Origin: DSOI01 sp041394885
GTDB taxonomy: Bacteria; Acidobacteriota; Terriglobia; Bryobacterales; Bryobacteraceae
DNA length: 64,000 bases
Direction of reading: 5' to 3'
Assembly: GCA_041394885.1 (NCBI GenBank)
Contig: JAWKHI010000038.1
Coordinates: forward strand, 1-64,000
Part shown: positions 49,112 to 57,500 of the stretch, piece after piece
How positions within the stretch are numbered: the first letter of the stretch is position 1
Layout: each line of letters starts with the position of its first letter
Made by a program: the position numbers and the translations under genes
Notes under the pieces: generated by a model
Seen by the model: the letters and a program-made list of their open reading frames with translations, nothing else
Database searches by the model: none
What the model was told of the DNA's origin: nothing

Positions 49112-50664
49112 CGCAGCGCTTCTTCCAAGATGCGGCCCACCGAGCCCGATGGCGCCTCGACAGCCAACAGAACGGACAGTGTCGGCGCGATATCGTTCAC
49201 CGCGGCGCGACGGTGATAGCGACCGGGTTTGATGCCGGGCCCCATCAGTATCAAAGGCACGTGGCTGTCGTAGTGATGCGGCGAACCATGGGTGGCTTTG
49301 TCCTTGCCCCAGGTCCAGAAAGGTTCCGTCACGGGGAACACGTCGGCTCCCCGCTGACGATGATATCCGTTGCGAACGCGCAGATCCATGTTGTCGCCGC
49401 TGAAGCGGCCCTCAACCAGTTGGCCGGCGGTGTAGACGCGAGCAACATGGGGGATGGCCCGAATGGCGCCGGCTGCCTCGCGGCGGACGGCGGCGAGGTC
49501 CAACTTGCGGGCGGCGATGAGGCCGTGGTTGAGATAGACGGACGGACCCGAGCGACCGAGCACCCATTGCCCGGCGCCGTAGGTTTCACGAAGCCGCGCT
49601 TCCGCGCGCGCCGCCGGTTCGGTCTCGGCGATTCTACCGGCCGGCATCTTGCGCGAGACCATCAGTTCGGGATTCGGAGCCACGCCGTGATCAGCGGTGA
49701 AGGCTACGAGCACGTTGCGCATCCCCACCTTGGCTTCAAGGAACTGGAACAGGCGTGCGAGGGTGCGGTCCGTGCGGATGGAAATGTCGCGCACCTGGGG
49801 CGAGTCCGGACCATTTTCGTGGCCGACGTAGTCATTGGAGGAGAAGCTCACCGCCAGAACATCGGTGCCTTCGCCCTGGCCCAGCTTTTCGGCCTCGACG
49901 GCTTTCTCGACGAAAAGCTCGAGCAATTCGTTGCCGAACGGCGATCGCTGCATGGACCCGTAGTAGGCCGGATCGGGTTTGGCTGCCATGGTGAGGAACG
50001 GGTCACCGCCTTCGGACGAGGTCCACGGCTTGCCGAGCCACTGATCGGCCACGCGGTGCGCGCCGGAGTTGAAACCCTTCACCCAATCCGGCAGGTCCGG
50101 AAAGTAGTAGGCGCTCGAGACCATGTTGCCGGTCTTGTTGTCGAACCAATAAGCGGCGTCACCCATGCGTCCCACCGGAAGAATAGCGCTGCGATCCTTG
50201 ATGGAAACGCCGATAGCCTTGCTGGGCGCGCGGCCCGATAGCTTCAGTTCGTCGGCGACGGTGGATACGAGGAGCCGGTGCGGGGACGAACCATCGCCAT
50301 CGGCGCCAAGCAGCCGGACCGCACTATCGAAGACGGAGGTGACCTGCTTGCCGGTGGAACGGTCAAACCACTCATTGCCCACAATCCCGCTCACCGCCGG
50401 GGTGGCGCCGCTGAGGACGGTAGAGTGTCCGATGGCGGTGACGGTGGGGAAGTGCTCGTAATGGGCATCGGTGAATACGGCGCCCTGGGTGAGCAGGCGG
50501 GTGAGCCCGCCGTTGTAGTGGTCAGCGAAGCGGTAGAAATAATCCTGGCGAAACTGGTCCACCACGATCATCACCAGCAGCTTCGGACGCGTGGGGGCGG
50601 GACGCGCGCGGGGCGTTTGCGCGGCGGCGGCGGCAATCAGAATGAGAGCGAGGAAGAAGCGCAT
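49108..50664 (-). CDS. Alkaline phosphatase family (nucleotide pyrophosphatase/phosphodiesterase-like) protein
   Basis: The 518-residue exported protein has a signal peptide (FFLALILIAAAAAQT). The metal-binding and nucleophile segment is VDQFRQDYFYRFADH then FPTVTAIGHSTVLSGATPA, where a Thr is the likely nucleophile. Later metal ligands are in SFSSNDYVGHENGPDS and TADHGVAPNPEL. The substrate is unknown; homologues hydrolyse phosphomono- or diesters. The start at 50664 fits the signal peptide. It overlaps the SRPBCC gene by 4 bases. Confidence 0.88.
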   Translation of the reverse strand: MRFFLALILIAAAAAQTPRARPAPTRPKLLVMIVVDQFRQDYFYRFADHYNGGLTRLLTQGAVFTDAHYEHFPTVTAIGHSTVLSGATPAVSGIVGNEWFDRSTGKQVTSVFDSAVRLLGADGDGSSPHRLLVSTVADELKLSGRAPSKAIGVSIKDRSAILPVGRMGDAAYWFDNKTGNMVSSAYYFPDLPDWVKGFNSGAHRVADQWLGKPWTSSEGGDPFLTMAAKPDPAYYGSMQRSPFGNELLELFVEKAVEAEKLGQGEGTDVLAVSFSSNDYVGHENGPDSPQVRDISIRTDRTLARLFQFLEAKVGMRNVLVAFTADHGVAPNPELMVSRKMPAGRIAETEPAARAEARLRETYGAGQWVLGRSGPSVYLNHGLIAARKLDLAAVRREAAGAIRAIPHVARVYTAGQLVEGRFSGDNMDLRVRNGYHRQRGADVFPVTEPFWTWGKDKATHGSPHHYDSHVPLILMGPGIKPGRYHRRAAVNDIAPTLSVLLAVEAPSGSVGRILEEALR

Positions 50665-50678
50665 GGTGTGTATGGAAA

Positions 50679-51152
50679 CTAGTCGAGAACGACGGCGCCG
50701 GTGCCGGCGATCTGGTAGACGGTCCACTCGGTCTTGGGGACGGTCCGGCGCGGCTTACGGCCTTGCTCTTCCGCTTCGTGTTTCTCGCGAGCAATGGCCT
50801 GATCGCGCGTGAGGGTGAAGCGTTCGAACTTACCCTCCACCACGGCCGTCTTGCCGACGCTTTCCGCCGGAAACACGATCTCGCCATCGGTGACTTTGAC
50901 GCGCAGTGTGCTCTCGCCGTTTGCGTCGCGGAGAGCGGCCCAGCAACCGGCCATTTGGCACACTTCGGTGATTTTGCCGCGCACGCGGACGGTTTTTCCG
51001 GTGAGCTGGTCCCGGCGGGAGACGGCGTCGGCGACGCTGAGGGCGCCCTCGGCCTGGGGTGCGGCGCCCAGGCGGAGCTCGGCCGCGAGCAAGGCGGCCG
51101 GCAGGAAACCGAGGAGCGCAGCGGCAAGTTTACGGTGAGGGCTGCGGAGCAT
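50679..51152 (-). CDS. DUF4920-like exported protein
   Basis: The 157-residue protein has a signal peptide (LAAALLGFLPAALLAAE) and a domain with the DUF4920 pattern: VRVRGKITEVCQMAGCWAAL, where two Cys may bind metal or a disulfide, then DGEIVFPAESVGKTAVVEGK. The start at 51152 has GATAAT exactly 7 bases upstream; ATG at 51161 adds three codons and lies inside the box. It diverges from the VWFA gene across 54 bases and ends 14 bases before the phosphatase. Confidence 0.8.
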   Translation of the reverse strand: MLRSPHRKLAAALLGFLPAALLAAELRLGAAPQAEGALSVADAVSRRDQLTGKTVRVRGKITEVCQMAGCWAALRDANGESTLRVKVTDGEIVFPAESVGKTAVVEGKFERFTLTRDQAIAREKHEAEEQGRKPRRTVPKTEWTVYQIAGTGAVVLD

Positions 51153-51159
51153 CCCGGTC

Positions 51160-51165
51160 ATTATC
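51160..51165 (-). promoter_or_regulatory. GATAAT -10-like box before the DUF4920 gene
   Basis: On the minus strand GATAAT lies exactly 7 bases before the ATG at 51152. It overlaps an alternative ATG at 51161, which argues against that start. Confidence 0.45.
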
Positions 51166-51206
51166 TCACGGGGAAACGGCCCGCCCCTACGGTGCGTCTG
51201 AGTTCC

Positions 51207-52172
51207 ATGGTCAGTTTTCGTATCGCGCTGTTTGCCTTGGTAGCCGCGTGCCTGGCCGCGCAGCCGCCGGCCGGGGAAGTGTTTCGCGCGCGGACCGGGC
51301 TTGTGGTTGTCCCTGTGACGGTGACCGGGGCCAAATCGGCGTTTGCCGACGGCCTGGAAGCCGCCGATTTCCGTCTGCTCGACAACGGGCGTTCCCAACC
51401 GGTGGAGGTGGAAACGGCGGATGCGCTTTCGTCGCCGATTTCGATCGTGGTGCTGGTACAGACCAACGATCTGGCTCGTCCGGCGCTGGCGAAGATCCAG
51501 AAGATCGGCTCAATGATTCAACCGCTGATTACAGGAGAGCGAGGGCGGGCGGCGGTGGCCGGATTCGGGAGCAAGGTGGACCTCCTGAGCGAATTCACCG
51601 ATGACGCGGGGCAAATCGGGGATGCCTTCGCCCGGTTGAAGGAATCGCGAGACTCGACGGCGCGCATGCGGGACGCGGTGGATGCGGCGGTGGGAATGCT
51701 TGCCGGGCGCCCCGCGCGGGACCGCAAAGCGATTCTGATCATCGGCGAGACGCGGGATCGGGGCAGCGAGATCGCGCTGGCCGATGTGGTGCAGGCGGTG
51801 CAACGCTCCGGCATCACGGTTTACGCGGCCACGTTCTCCGTCTACAAGACCGCGTTCACGGCGAAGAATCACGAGCAGGCGCAGGCCGGGGGAATGAACC
51901 TGCTGGCGGCGTTCCGCGAATTGGGCCGCTTGGGTTCGCTGAACGACGTGGAGGCGTTGACGGAGGGCACCGGCGGCGAACGCGCATCGTTTGCCACGTT
52001 GCGCTCACTGGAAGCTCGCATATCACGGCTGGGCGAAGAACTGCACGCGCAGTATCAGCTTACCTACCGGACGCCGCCCGAACCGGGCTATCACCGGATC
52101 GTGGTGAGCGTCGAGGGGCGGCCGGAGTTGAAGGTCCGGGCGCGTCCGGGGTACTGGGTGGAGGAGCCGTAG
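51207..52172 (+). CDS. VWFA-domain exported protein
   Basis: The 321-residue protein has a signal peptide (ALFALVAACLAAQ) and a von Willebrand A domain of the type common in Acidobacteria. The metal-site segment, normally DxSxS, reads VLVQTNDLARP, so metal binding is probably lost. Other parts are RDRKAILIIGETRDRGSEIA and the closing YHRIVVSVEGRPELKVRARP. It may bind proteins at the cell surface. The family is abundant in this phylum; the function is unknown. Confidence 0.82.
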   Translation: MVSFRIALFALVAACLAAQPPAGEVFRARTGLVVVPVTVTGAKSAFADGLEAADFRLLDNGRSQPVEVETADALSSPISIVVLVQTNDLARPALAKIQKIGSMIQPLITGERGRAAVAGFGSKVDLLSEFTDDAGQIGDAFARLKESRDSTARMRDAVDAAVGMLAGRPARDRKAILIIGETRDRGSEIALADVVQAVQRSGITVYAATFSVYKTAFTAKNHEQAQAGGMNLLAAFRELGRLGSLNDVEALTEGTGGERASFATLRSLEARISRLGEELHAQYQLTYRTPPEPGYHRIVVSVEGRPELKVRARPGYWVEEP

Positions 52173-52176
52173 GGGA

Positions 52177-52743
52177 TCAGCGATGAGATCGCCGGTCCGC
52201 TTCGCGGTATTGCTCGATCAGCTTCAAGGCACGATCCATTTCTGGCGCGCCGCCTAGCTGCATCGCCTTTTGCACCAAGGGATAGCCGTCCAGCCCAGCT
52301 AGCCCCGTGCGTATCTGCCAGGACTCTTTGTCTTGCGGCGATAGCATCCCGTAACGATACAGGAACGATGCCTGCCGCACGGACTCGATCCAGTACCCGG
52401 CGTCGAACCAATCCAGTGCGGATCCGGAGGCATCGGCGCGGGCACGGAGCCTGGCCGCGATCTTCGCCGCAAGGCCAGCGTGGCGCGCCGCGTAAATCGA
52501 CGCGCGGCGCATCGTTTCCATCCGCACGGGCACCGGCGTCGCTGCGCCAAGCAGTTCCAACGTATCCGCCATCAGGCGGGACTCGACGTTGTAGCCGGGC
52601 ACGGAGCCATCCCAGTGATCGCCGGCGCCTGTCCACGGCAGCGAGGCCGCGTCGCCGATCTCGATGCGATGACAGATGAGGGGCGGACCGGCAAACAGGG
52701 GCGCCGTCAACAGGGCACAAATCCAGAACGGTTTCAGGTTCAT
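52177..52743 (-). CDS. Exported protein of unknown function
   Basis: The 188-residue protein has a signal peptide (FWICALLTAPLFAGP) and a helical soluble region (MADTLELLGAATPVPVRMET to QKAMQLGGAPEMDRALKL). It may be a small TPR-like or helical domain, but no family is recognised. A strong AAAGGAGG site precedes the ATG. It converges with the VWFA gene across 4 bases and diverges from the TolB-like gene. Confidence 0.68.
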   Translation of the reverse strand: MNLKPFWICALLTAPLFAGPPLICHRIEIGDAASLPWTGAGDHWDGSVPGYNVESRLMADTLELLGAATPVPVRMETMRRASIYAARHAGLAAKIAARLRARADASGSALDWFDAGYWIESVRQASFLYRYGMLSPQDKESWQIRTGLAGLDGYPLVQKAMQLGGAPEMDRALKLIEQYREADRRSHR

Positions 52744-52812
52744 GAGAACCTCCTTTCGCACCCACGATGCGGGTCCGGCCGCCGGCAACGCCAGTAAGAA
52801 ACAGCAAAGTAA

Positions 52813-52826
52813 CGGTAAGGTTACCG
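52813..52826 (+). promoter_or_regulatory. Palindrome between the divergent genes at 52743 and 52885
   Basis: CGGTAA-GG-TTACCG is a perfect 6-bp inverted repeat in the 141-base divergent region. It could be an operator of either gene. Position and symmetry are the only evidence. Confidence 0.35.
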
Positions 52827-52884
52827 AAAACAGGGAGGGCAACCTGTTGAAATCAGTGGCGGCCCATGCGACAGTCAGGATGGC

Positions 52885-53694
52885 ATGCAACCCGAGGCCG
52901 TCCGCGCTCACCTCCAAACCATTCTCGCATCGGAGGAGTTCGCCAACGCGCAGCGCATCCGGCGTTTTCTCGAGTACACCGTTGAGATGGCGCTACGCGG
53001 CGAGAGCGCGCAGATCAAGGAGTTTCTACTCGGGCGCGAAGTGTTCGACCGGGGCGGCGACTACGATCCGCGGCTGGATCCGATTGTCCGGGTGGAAGCC
53101 CGGCGGCTGCGGCAGCGCTTGGAGGAATACTATACCGGGGCCGGACGGAGCGAGACGATTCGCATCGAATATCCAAAGGGAAGCTATGCGCCGCTGATCC
53201 GGCCGGCGGAATTGCCGGCCGCGGGCGCGGCGTCCGGCAGGCGGTGGCGCGGAGCAGCCGCGTTCGTGCTGTTGGCGTGCGCGGCGGCGGGGACGGCGAC
53301 GCTGCTCATGCGCACCGGGCTCCTGCGCACCGAGCCGGCGATTGCCGTGGTTCCGGCGCGGTGGGTCTGGAAAGACACCGCCGGGCTGGACGGAGCCGAC
53401 GAGGCGTTGGCGGAATCCATCACGGCGCGGCTGGCCAATTCAGGGCGGGTACCGGTGATCGGCTGGCCGGTGCTGGCGTCGCACCGCGGATCGTGGAAGC
53501 AAATCCAGGAGATGGGCAAAGATCTAGGCGCGCGGGACATCACCGTGGTGGCGGCGAGACGCGAGGCGGGTACGCTGCGGGTGACCGTATTCCTGATGGA
53601 GGCAACCAGCGGCCGGAAGCGCTGGGTGGAGGACTTCGCCGGAGACGACGCCGAAGCGATGGCCGCCCACATCGCCAGCGCGCTGCCGCGATGA
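52885..53694 (+). CDS. Membrane regulator with N-terminal sequence-specific-looking domain and TolB-like periplasmic domain
   Basis: The 269-residue protein has an N-terminal domain (RIRRFLEYTVEMALRGESAQ, DPRLDPIVRVEARRLRQRLE, then EYPKGSYAPLI) found in Acidobacterial adenylate-cyclase-like or TolB-like regulators, a membrane helix (123-142), and an outer TolB/FlgO-like domain (LGARDITVVAARREAGTLRV). The N-terminal domain is on the cytoplasmic side and may bind DNA or another regulator. It links outer sensing to the cell interior, but neither ligand nor target is known. Confidence 0.72.
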   Translation: MQPEAVRAHLQTILASEEFANAQRIRRFLEYTVEMALRGESAQIKEFLLGREVFDRGGDYDPRLDPIVRVEARRLRQRLEEYYTGAGRSETIRIEYPKGSYAPLIRPAELPAAGAASGRRWRGAAAFVLLACAAAGTATLLMRTGLLRTEPAIAVVPARWVWKDTAGLDGADEALAESITARLANSGRVPVIGWPVLASHRGSWKQIQEMGKDLGARDITVVAARREAGTLRVTVFLMEATSGRKRWVEDFAGDDAEAMAAHIASALPR

Positions 53695-53734
53695 AATCCG
53701 GACCGGACCGATTCCGCGATAAGATCTTGGAACG

Positions 53735-55252
53735 ATGAGCATCACCCGCCGCGGCGCGATCGGCGCCACCATTGCCTCCGGGATCGTCTCCGCCCAGCGC
53801 GGCGGGCGAAAACCGAACTTTCTGTTTCTGCTGGCCGACGATCATGCCGGCTACGTGCTGGGGGCGCATGGGAACAAACTGGCGCAGACGCCGAACCTCG
53901 ATCGCCTGGCGCGCGAAGGCACTCATTTCGACAGCCACTATTGCAACTCGCCGGTCTGTACGCCGTCGCGGCAGTCCTTCTTCACCGGCCAGATGCCTTC
54001 GACCGCTGGCGTCACCGTGCTGCGGACCGCGCTTTCCGAACAGAAGCCGACCCTGGCCAAGCAGTTGAAGCAGGCCGGCTACCAGACCGCGGTGATGGGC
54101 AAGATGCACTTCAATACACCGTCGCGTCCGGGGCTACACGGATTCGATCATGTGATGTGCGAGGATGCGCTGAACAAGACGTGGATGGCGGCTGGTGGCG
54201 CGCGCGCAGTGGAGGCGTCTATCCGCACCAAGCCCCAGTGGCGGCCTTTTCGCGATCCGGCGCGCATCTGGCTAAACGCCGAGAAGCTTCCCTATCCACG
54301 CTATGACGCGGACATGAAGGGCACCTTCCTCGCTTCCCAAGCCTGCCAGTATTTGGAGGAAAACAAGGACAGGCAGTTCGCCATGTGGGTGAGTTTCCAT
54401 GAACCCCATTCTCCGTTTGACTTTCCGGTGGAGGATCGGGGGCGGTTCGATCCGGCGAAGTTTCCCGTGCACAAGGTGGGTCCGGAAGACGCCTGGCAGA
54501 TCCCGCTGATCTACCGGGATCTGACGCCGGAGGAGAAGCAGGGCATCGCCGCGTCTTATTACACGTCGGCGCGTTTTCTCGACAAGAACGTGGGCACCGT
54601 GCTCGACAAGCTTCGGACGCTCGGGCTCGACGACAACACCTATGTGGTCTACATGGCGGACCATGGCTATTCGCTCGGACAGCACGGCCGCTTTGAAAAG
54701 CACTGCGGGTACGACCCGGCCATGCACGTTCCGCTGATCATGCGCTGGCCGGGCCGCATCCGAGCGGGAGGCAAAGTCACCGACCTGACCGAGCACGTGG
54801 ACGTGTCGGCGACGATCATGGACATGCTGGGCGCACCGCCGCTTCCGGTGCAGCACGGGCAGTCTCTCCGAAAGTACCTGGAAGGCGGCCGTGTGGACCG
54901 TCCGCGCGACTACGTATTCTCGCAGTACCTGGAAAACGAAGAGGTGTTTGCGCGCTCGACGCGGTGGAAGTACATCTTCTGTTCCGGCAAGCGCGAACGC
55001 ACCGACGGCTACAAGACCGATAACCCGAAGCCGGGCCGGTACCGGCGTCTCTACGACTTGAAGGCGGACGCCGGCGAGTTCATTGACGCGGCGGCAAAGA
55101 ATCCTGGCGTGGTGAAGGACATGGAAGAGAAGATCCTGGCGCGTTTTCGAGCCACGCATCCCGACGCGGCGGCCGAACCGAAAACGGGCGCGGGCGACGA
55201 GGGCCGGGCCGCGGCGCTCGAATATTACGTGCGTCCGCGCGATGCCGCGTAA
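53735..55252 (+). CDS. Sulfatase 1 (arylsulfatase-type, formylglycine-dependent)
   Basis: The 505-residue enzyme has a leader with an RR pair (ITRRGAIGATIASG), the calcium-binding LLADDHAGY, and the formylglycine motif CTPSR (75-79), where Cys75 is oxidised by a sulfatase-modifying enzyme. Other conserved parts are DHGYSLGQHGRFEKH and HVPLIMRWPG. It should release sulfate from sulfated glycans or esters. A TAAGAT box ends 9 bases upstream of the ATG. It precedes a second sulfatase by 46 bases. Confidence 0.92.
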   Translation: MSITRRGAIGATIASGIVSAQRGGRKPNFLFLLADDHAGYVLGAHGNKLAQTPNLDRLAREGTHFDSHYCNSPVCTPSRQSFFTGQMPSTAGVTVLRTALSEQKPTLAKQLKQAGYQTAVMGKMHFNTPSRPGLHGFDHVMCEDALNKTWMAAGGARAVEASIRTKPQWRPFRDPARIWLNAEKLPYPRYDADMKGTFLASQACQYLEENKDRQFAMWVSFHEPHSPFDFPVEDRGRFDPAKFPVHKVGPEDAWQIPLIYRDLTPEEKQGIAASYYTSARFLDKNVGTVLDKLRTLGLDDNTYVVYMADHGYSLGQHGRFEKHCGYDPAMHVPLIMRWPGRIRAGGKVTDLTEHVDVSATIMDMLGAPPLPVQHGQSLRKYLEGGRVDRPRDYVFSQYLENEEVFARSTRWKYIFCSGKRERTDGYKTDNPKPGRYRRLYDLKADAGEFIDAAAKNPGVVKDMEEKILARFRATHPDAAAEPKTGAGDEGRAAALEYYVRPRDAA

Positions 55253-55285
55253 CGGCATGGGTGCGATTGGCGCCGCTACCGGCGT

Positions 55286-55291
55286 TATCAT
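55286..55291 (+). promoter_or_regulatory. TATCAT -10-like box before sulfatase 2
   Basis: TATCAT lies exactly 7 bases before the ATG at 55299 and supports that start over one 19 codons upstream. Confidence 0.5.
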
Positions 55292-55298
55292 AAACCGA

Positions 55299-56669
55299 AT
55301 GCTTTCCAGACGCGAATGGCTCACCGCCGCCACTGCCGCCGGAGTGGCTCAGGCCGCCGCTCCCTCGAAACCCAACATCGTCGTGATCTTCTGTGACGAT
55401 TTGGGCTACGGCGACATCGGCTGTTTCGGCTCTTCCATCAAGACGCCCAATATCGACCGGCTGGCCGCCGATGGCATCAAATTCACTCATTTCTATTCCG
55501 GCAATCCGGTTTGCTCGCCGTCTCGCGCGGCCCTGCTCACGGGCCGCTACCCGGTTCGCGCCGGGGTGCCCCGCGTGTTGTTCCCTTACGACACCAAGGG
55601 GCTGCCCGATTCCGAAGTTACGCTGGCGCAGATGCTGAAAAAGCAGGGTTACCGGACACAGTGCGTCGGCAAATGGCACCTGGGGCATCACGAACACTAC
55701 CTGCCCACCAACCGCGGCTTCGATCACTACTTCGGCATTCCGTACTCCAACGACATGTCGCCGCGGTGGCTGATGGATGACACTAAGGTCATCGAGCAGG
55801 AAGCGACGCTCGAGACACTGATTCCGCGCTACACCGAACGCGCGGTGAACTTCATCGCGGAATCGAAGGGAAGTCCGTTCTTCCTGTACATGCCGCACAC
55901 CTACCCGCATGTGCCGCTGGCGGCATCGCCGCGATTCCGGGGCAAGTCCCCGCAGGGCATTTATGGGGATGTCATCGCGGAGATCGACTGGTCCGTGGGC
56001 GAAGTGCTCTCGGCGGTAAAGCGCGCCGGCGCCGAGAAGAATACGCTCGTCGTGTTCACCTCCGACAACGGCCCCTGGTTCCAGGGCAGCCCGGGCCGCT
56101 TGCGGGGCCGCAAAGGCATGACATGGGAAGGCGGACAGCGCGTTCCCTTCATCGCGCGGTTCCCGGGCCACATCCCCAAGGGAAAACAATGCACCGGGAT
56201 GGCGTCGCTGATGGACATCACGCCCACCGTGGCCAACCTTTGCGGCGCCACACCGCTGCCCAACCCGAGCGACGGCATCGACATCTGGCCCATGCTCACC
56301 GGCGCGCGTCCGAACATCGAACGCGAAGCGCTTCTGATGTTCGACCTGATGGATCTGCAGTGCGCGCGTTGGGGGAAATGGAAATTGCATCTGGCGCGCC
56401 GGAATGTCCAGATCTACAATCCGGCCCCGGCGGCCGGCGCGATGACGCTGCCGCTACCGGCGCCGGAACTCTACGACGTCACCACCGATGTGGACGAGAG
56501 CTATGACGTGGCCGAGGAGAATCCGAGCGTGGTGGCCGAGATGCGCGGCCGCATCGATCGCGTGATGGCGGGGATGCCCGACGAGGTCCGCAAAGCGTGG
56601 GCCGAGACGTCGGCCAAGAAGACGAGGAAGACGTGGCCGGGACAGGTGACCATCCCGGCGCGCAACTGA
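55299..56669 (+). CDS. Sulfatase 2 (formylglycine-dependent)
   Basis: The 456-residue sulfatase has a leader with RR (SRREWLTAATAAGV), calcium-site FCDDLGYGDIG, and the formylglycine motif CSPSR (72-76) followed by AALLTGRYPVRAG. KWHLGHHEHYLP and FTSDNGPWFQGS carry further active-site residues. The start at 55299 has TATCAT exactly 7 bases upstream; the frame opens 19 codons earlier inside sulfatase 1. It may target a different sulfate position than sulfatase 1. It ends 15 bases before the DUF1080 gene. Confidence 0.93.
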   Translation: MLSRREWLTAATAAGVAQAAAPSKPNIVVIFCDDLGYGDIGCFGSSIKTPNIDRLAADGIKFTHFYSGNPVCSPSRAALLTGRYPVRAGVPRVLFPYDTKGLPDSEVTLAQMLKKQGYRTQCVGKWHLGHHEHYLPTNRGFDHYFGIPYSNDMSPRWLMDDTKVIEQEATLETLIPRYTERAVNFIAESKGSPFFLYMPHTYPHVPLAASPRFRGKSPQGIYGDVIAEIDWSVGEVLSAVKRAGAEKNTLVVFTSDNGPWFQGSPGRLRGRKGMTWEGGQRVPFIARFPGHIPKGKQCTGMASLMDITPTVANLCGATPLPNPSDGIDIWPMLTGARPNIEREALLMFDLMDLQCARWGKWKLHLARRNVQIYNPAPAAGAMTLPLPAPELYDVTTDVDESYDVAEENPSVVAEMRGRIDRVMAGMPDEVRKAWAETSAKKTRKTWPGQVTIPARN

Positions 56670-56671
56670 GA

Positions 56672-56677
56672 TATGGT
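56672..56677 (+). promoter_or_regulatory. TATGGT -10-like box before the DUF1080 gene
   Basis: TATGGT lies exactly 7 bases before the ATG at 56685, which makes Met5 of the longest frame the likely start. AGGAAAC in the gap may also help ribosome binding. Confidence 0.4.
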
Positions 56678-56684
56678 AGGAAAC

Positions 56685-57335
56685 ATGCGAAAACTCGTTT
56701 CGGTTGCGATTCTGGGGGCGGGCTTTCTGACGGCTGCGCCGAAGGTGGAAAAAGGCTTCGTGGCGCTGTTTGACGGCAAGAGCCTGAAGGGCTGGACACT
56801 GGTGGACAAGGGCAAGCAGGGCGCCGGATACATCGTGGAGGACGGCAAGATCGTCTGCCCGCGCAATGGCGGCGGCAATCTCCTTACCGAGAAGGAATTT
56901 GCGAACTTCGTGCTGCGGTTCGAGTTCAAGTTCGAGCCCGGGGGCAACAACGGGATCGGGATCCGGGCGCCTCTGGCGGGCGACGTCGCCTATACGGGAA
57001 TGGAGATCCAGGTGTTGGACCACGATCACGAGCGCTACAAAGGCAAGATCAAACCGACGCAGTTCCACGGGTCCATCTACGACGTGGTGGGCGCGAAGAC
57101 CGGCGCATTGAAGCCAGCCGGGGAATGGAATAGCGAAGAGATTATGGCCGACGGCCGTCACATCAAGGTGACGCTGAACGGCAAGGTTATCGTGGACGCG
57201 AATCTCGACGACGTGACCGATCCGGCGGTGCTGAAGAAACACCCCGGCCTGGCGCGGACGTCGGGACGCGTGGGCTTTCTGGGGCACGGGTCACTGGTGG
57301 AGTTCCGCAATATCCGGATCAAGGAATTGAACTAG
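56685..57335 (+). CDS. DUF1080 (3-keto-disaccharide hydrolase-like) exported protein
   Basis: The 216-residue protein has a signal peptide (LVSVAILGAGFLTAAP) and a DUF1080 jelly-roll: FVALFDGKSLKGWTLVDKGK, FEFKFEPGGNNGIGIRAPLA, GMEIQVLDHDHERY, and the closing GRVGFLGHGSLVEFRNIRI. Some members hydrolyse 3-keto-glycosides and others bind carbohydrate. Together with the two sulfatases it suggests degradation of a sulfated polysaccharide. The start at 56685 is supported by the TATGGT box 7 bases upstream. Confidence 0.9.
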   Translation: MRKLVSVAILGAGFLTAAPKVEKGFVALFDGKSLKGWTLVDKGKQGAGYIVEDGKIVCPRNGGGNLLTEKEFANFVLRFEFKFEPGGNNGIGIRAPLAGDVAYTGMEIQVLDHDHERYKGKIKPTQFHGSIYDVVGAKTGALKPAGEWNSEEIMADGRHIKVTLNGKVIVDANLDDVTDPAVLKKHPGLARTSGRVGFLGHGSLVEFRNIRIKELN

Positions 57336-57339
57336 CGCG

Positions 57340-57417
57340 TGGTAGGGGCGGCAGGACTCGAACCTGCGACCCTCTGCTTAGAAGGCAGATGCTCTATCCG
57401 GGCTGAGCTACGCCCCC
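57340..57417 (-). tRNA. tRNA-Arg(TCT)
   Basis: On the minus strand the sequence folds as a complete tRNA: acceptor GGGGGCG/CGCCCCT (with G-U at the first pair), D-arm GCTC/GAGC, anticodon arm TCTGC-CTTCTAA-GCAGA with anticodon TCT at 57380-57382, and T-arm GCAGG-TTCGAGT-CCTGC. The 3' CCA is encoded (57340-57342). The tRNA decodes AGA and AGG. Confidence 0.96.
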
Positions 57418-57500
57418 ACGGTGCTTTCGGCGAAAACCGCGAAACCCCTCCATCATATCAATCGCGTGGAGAAGCGCGCCGCGTTCCAGCCAAAGCTTGG

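Noticed and set aside
55080..56390. 436-codon minus-strand ORF across the second sulfatase
   Set aside because: It is antisense to a sulfatase with intact active-site motifs, and has Arg/His-rich composition without any family resemblance. GC-rich codon bias opens the frame.
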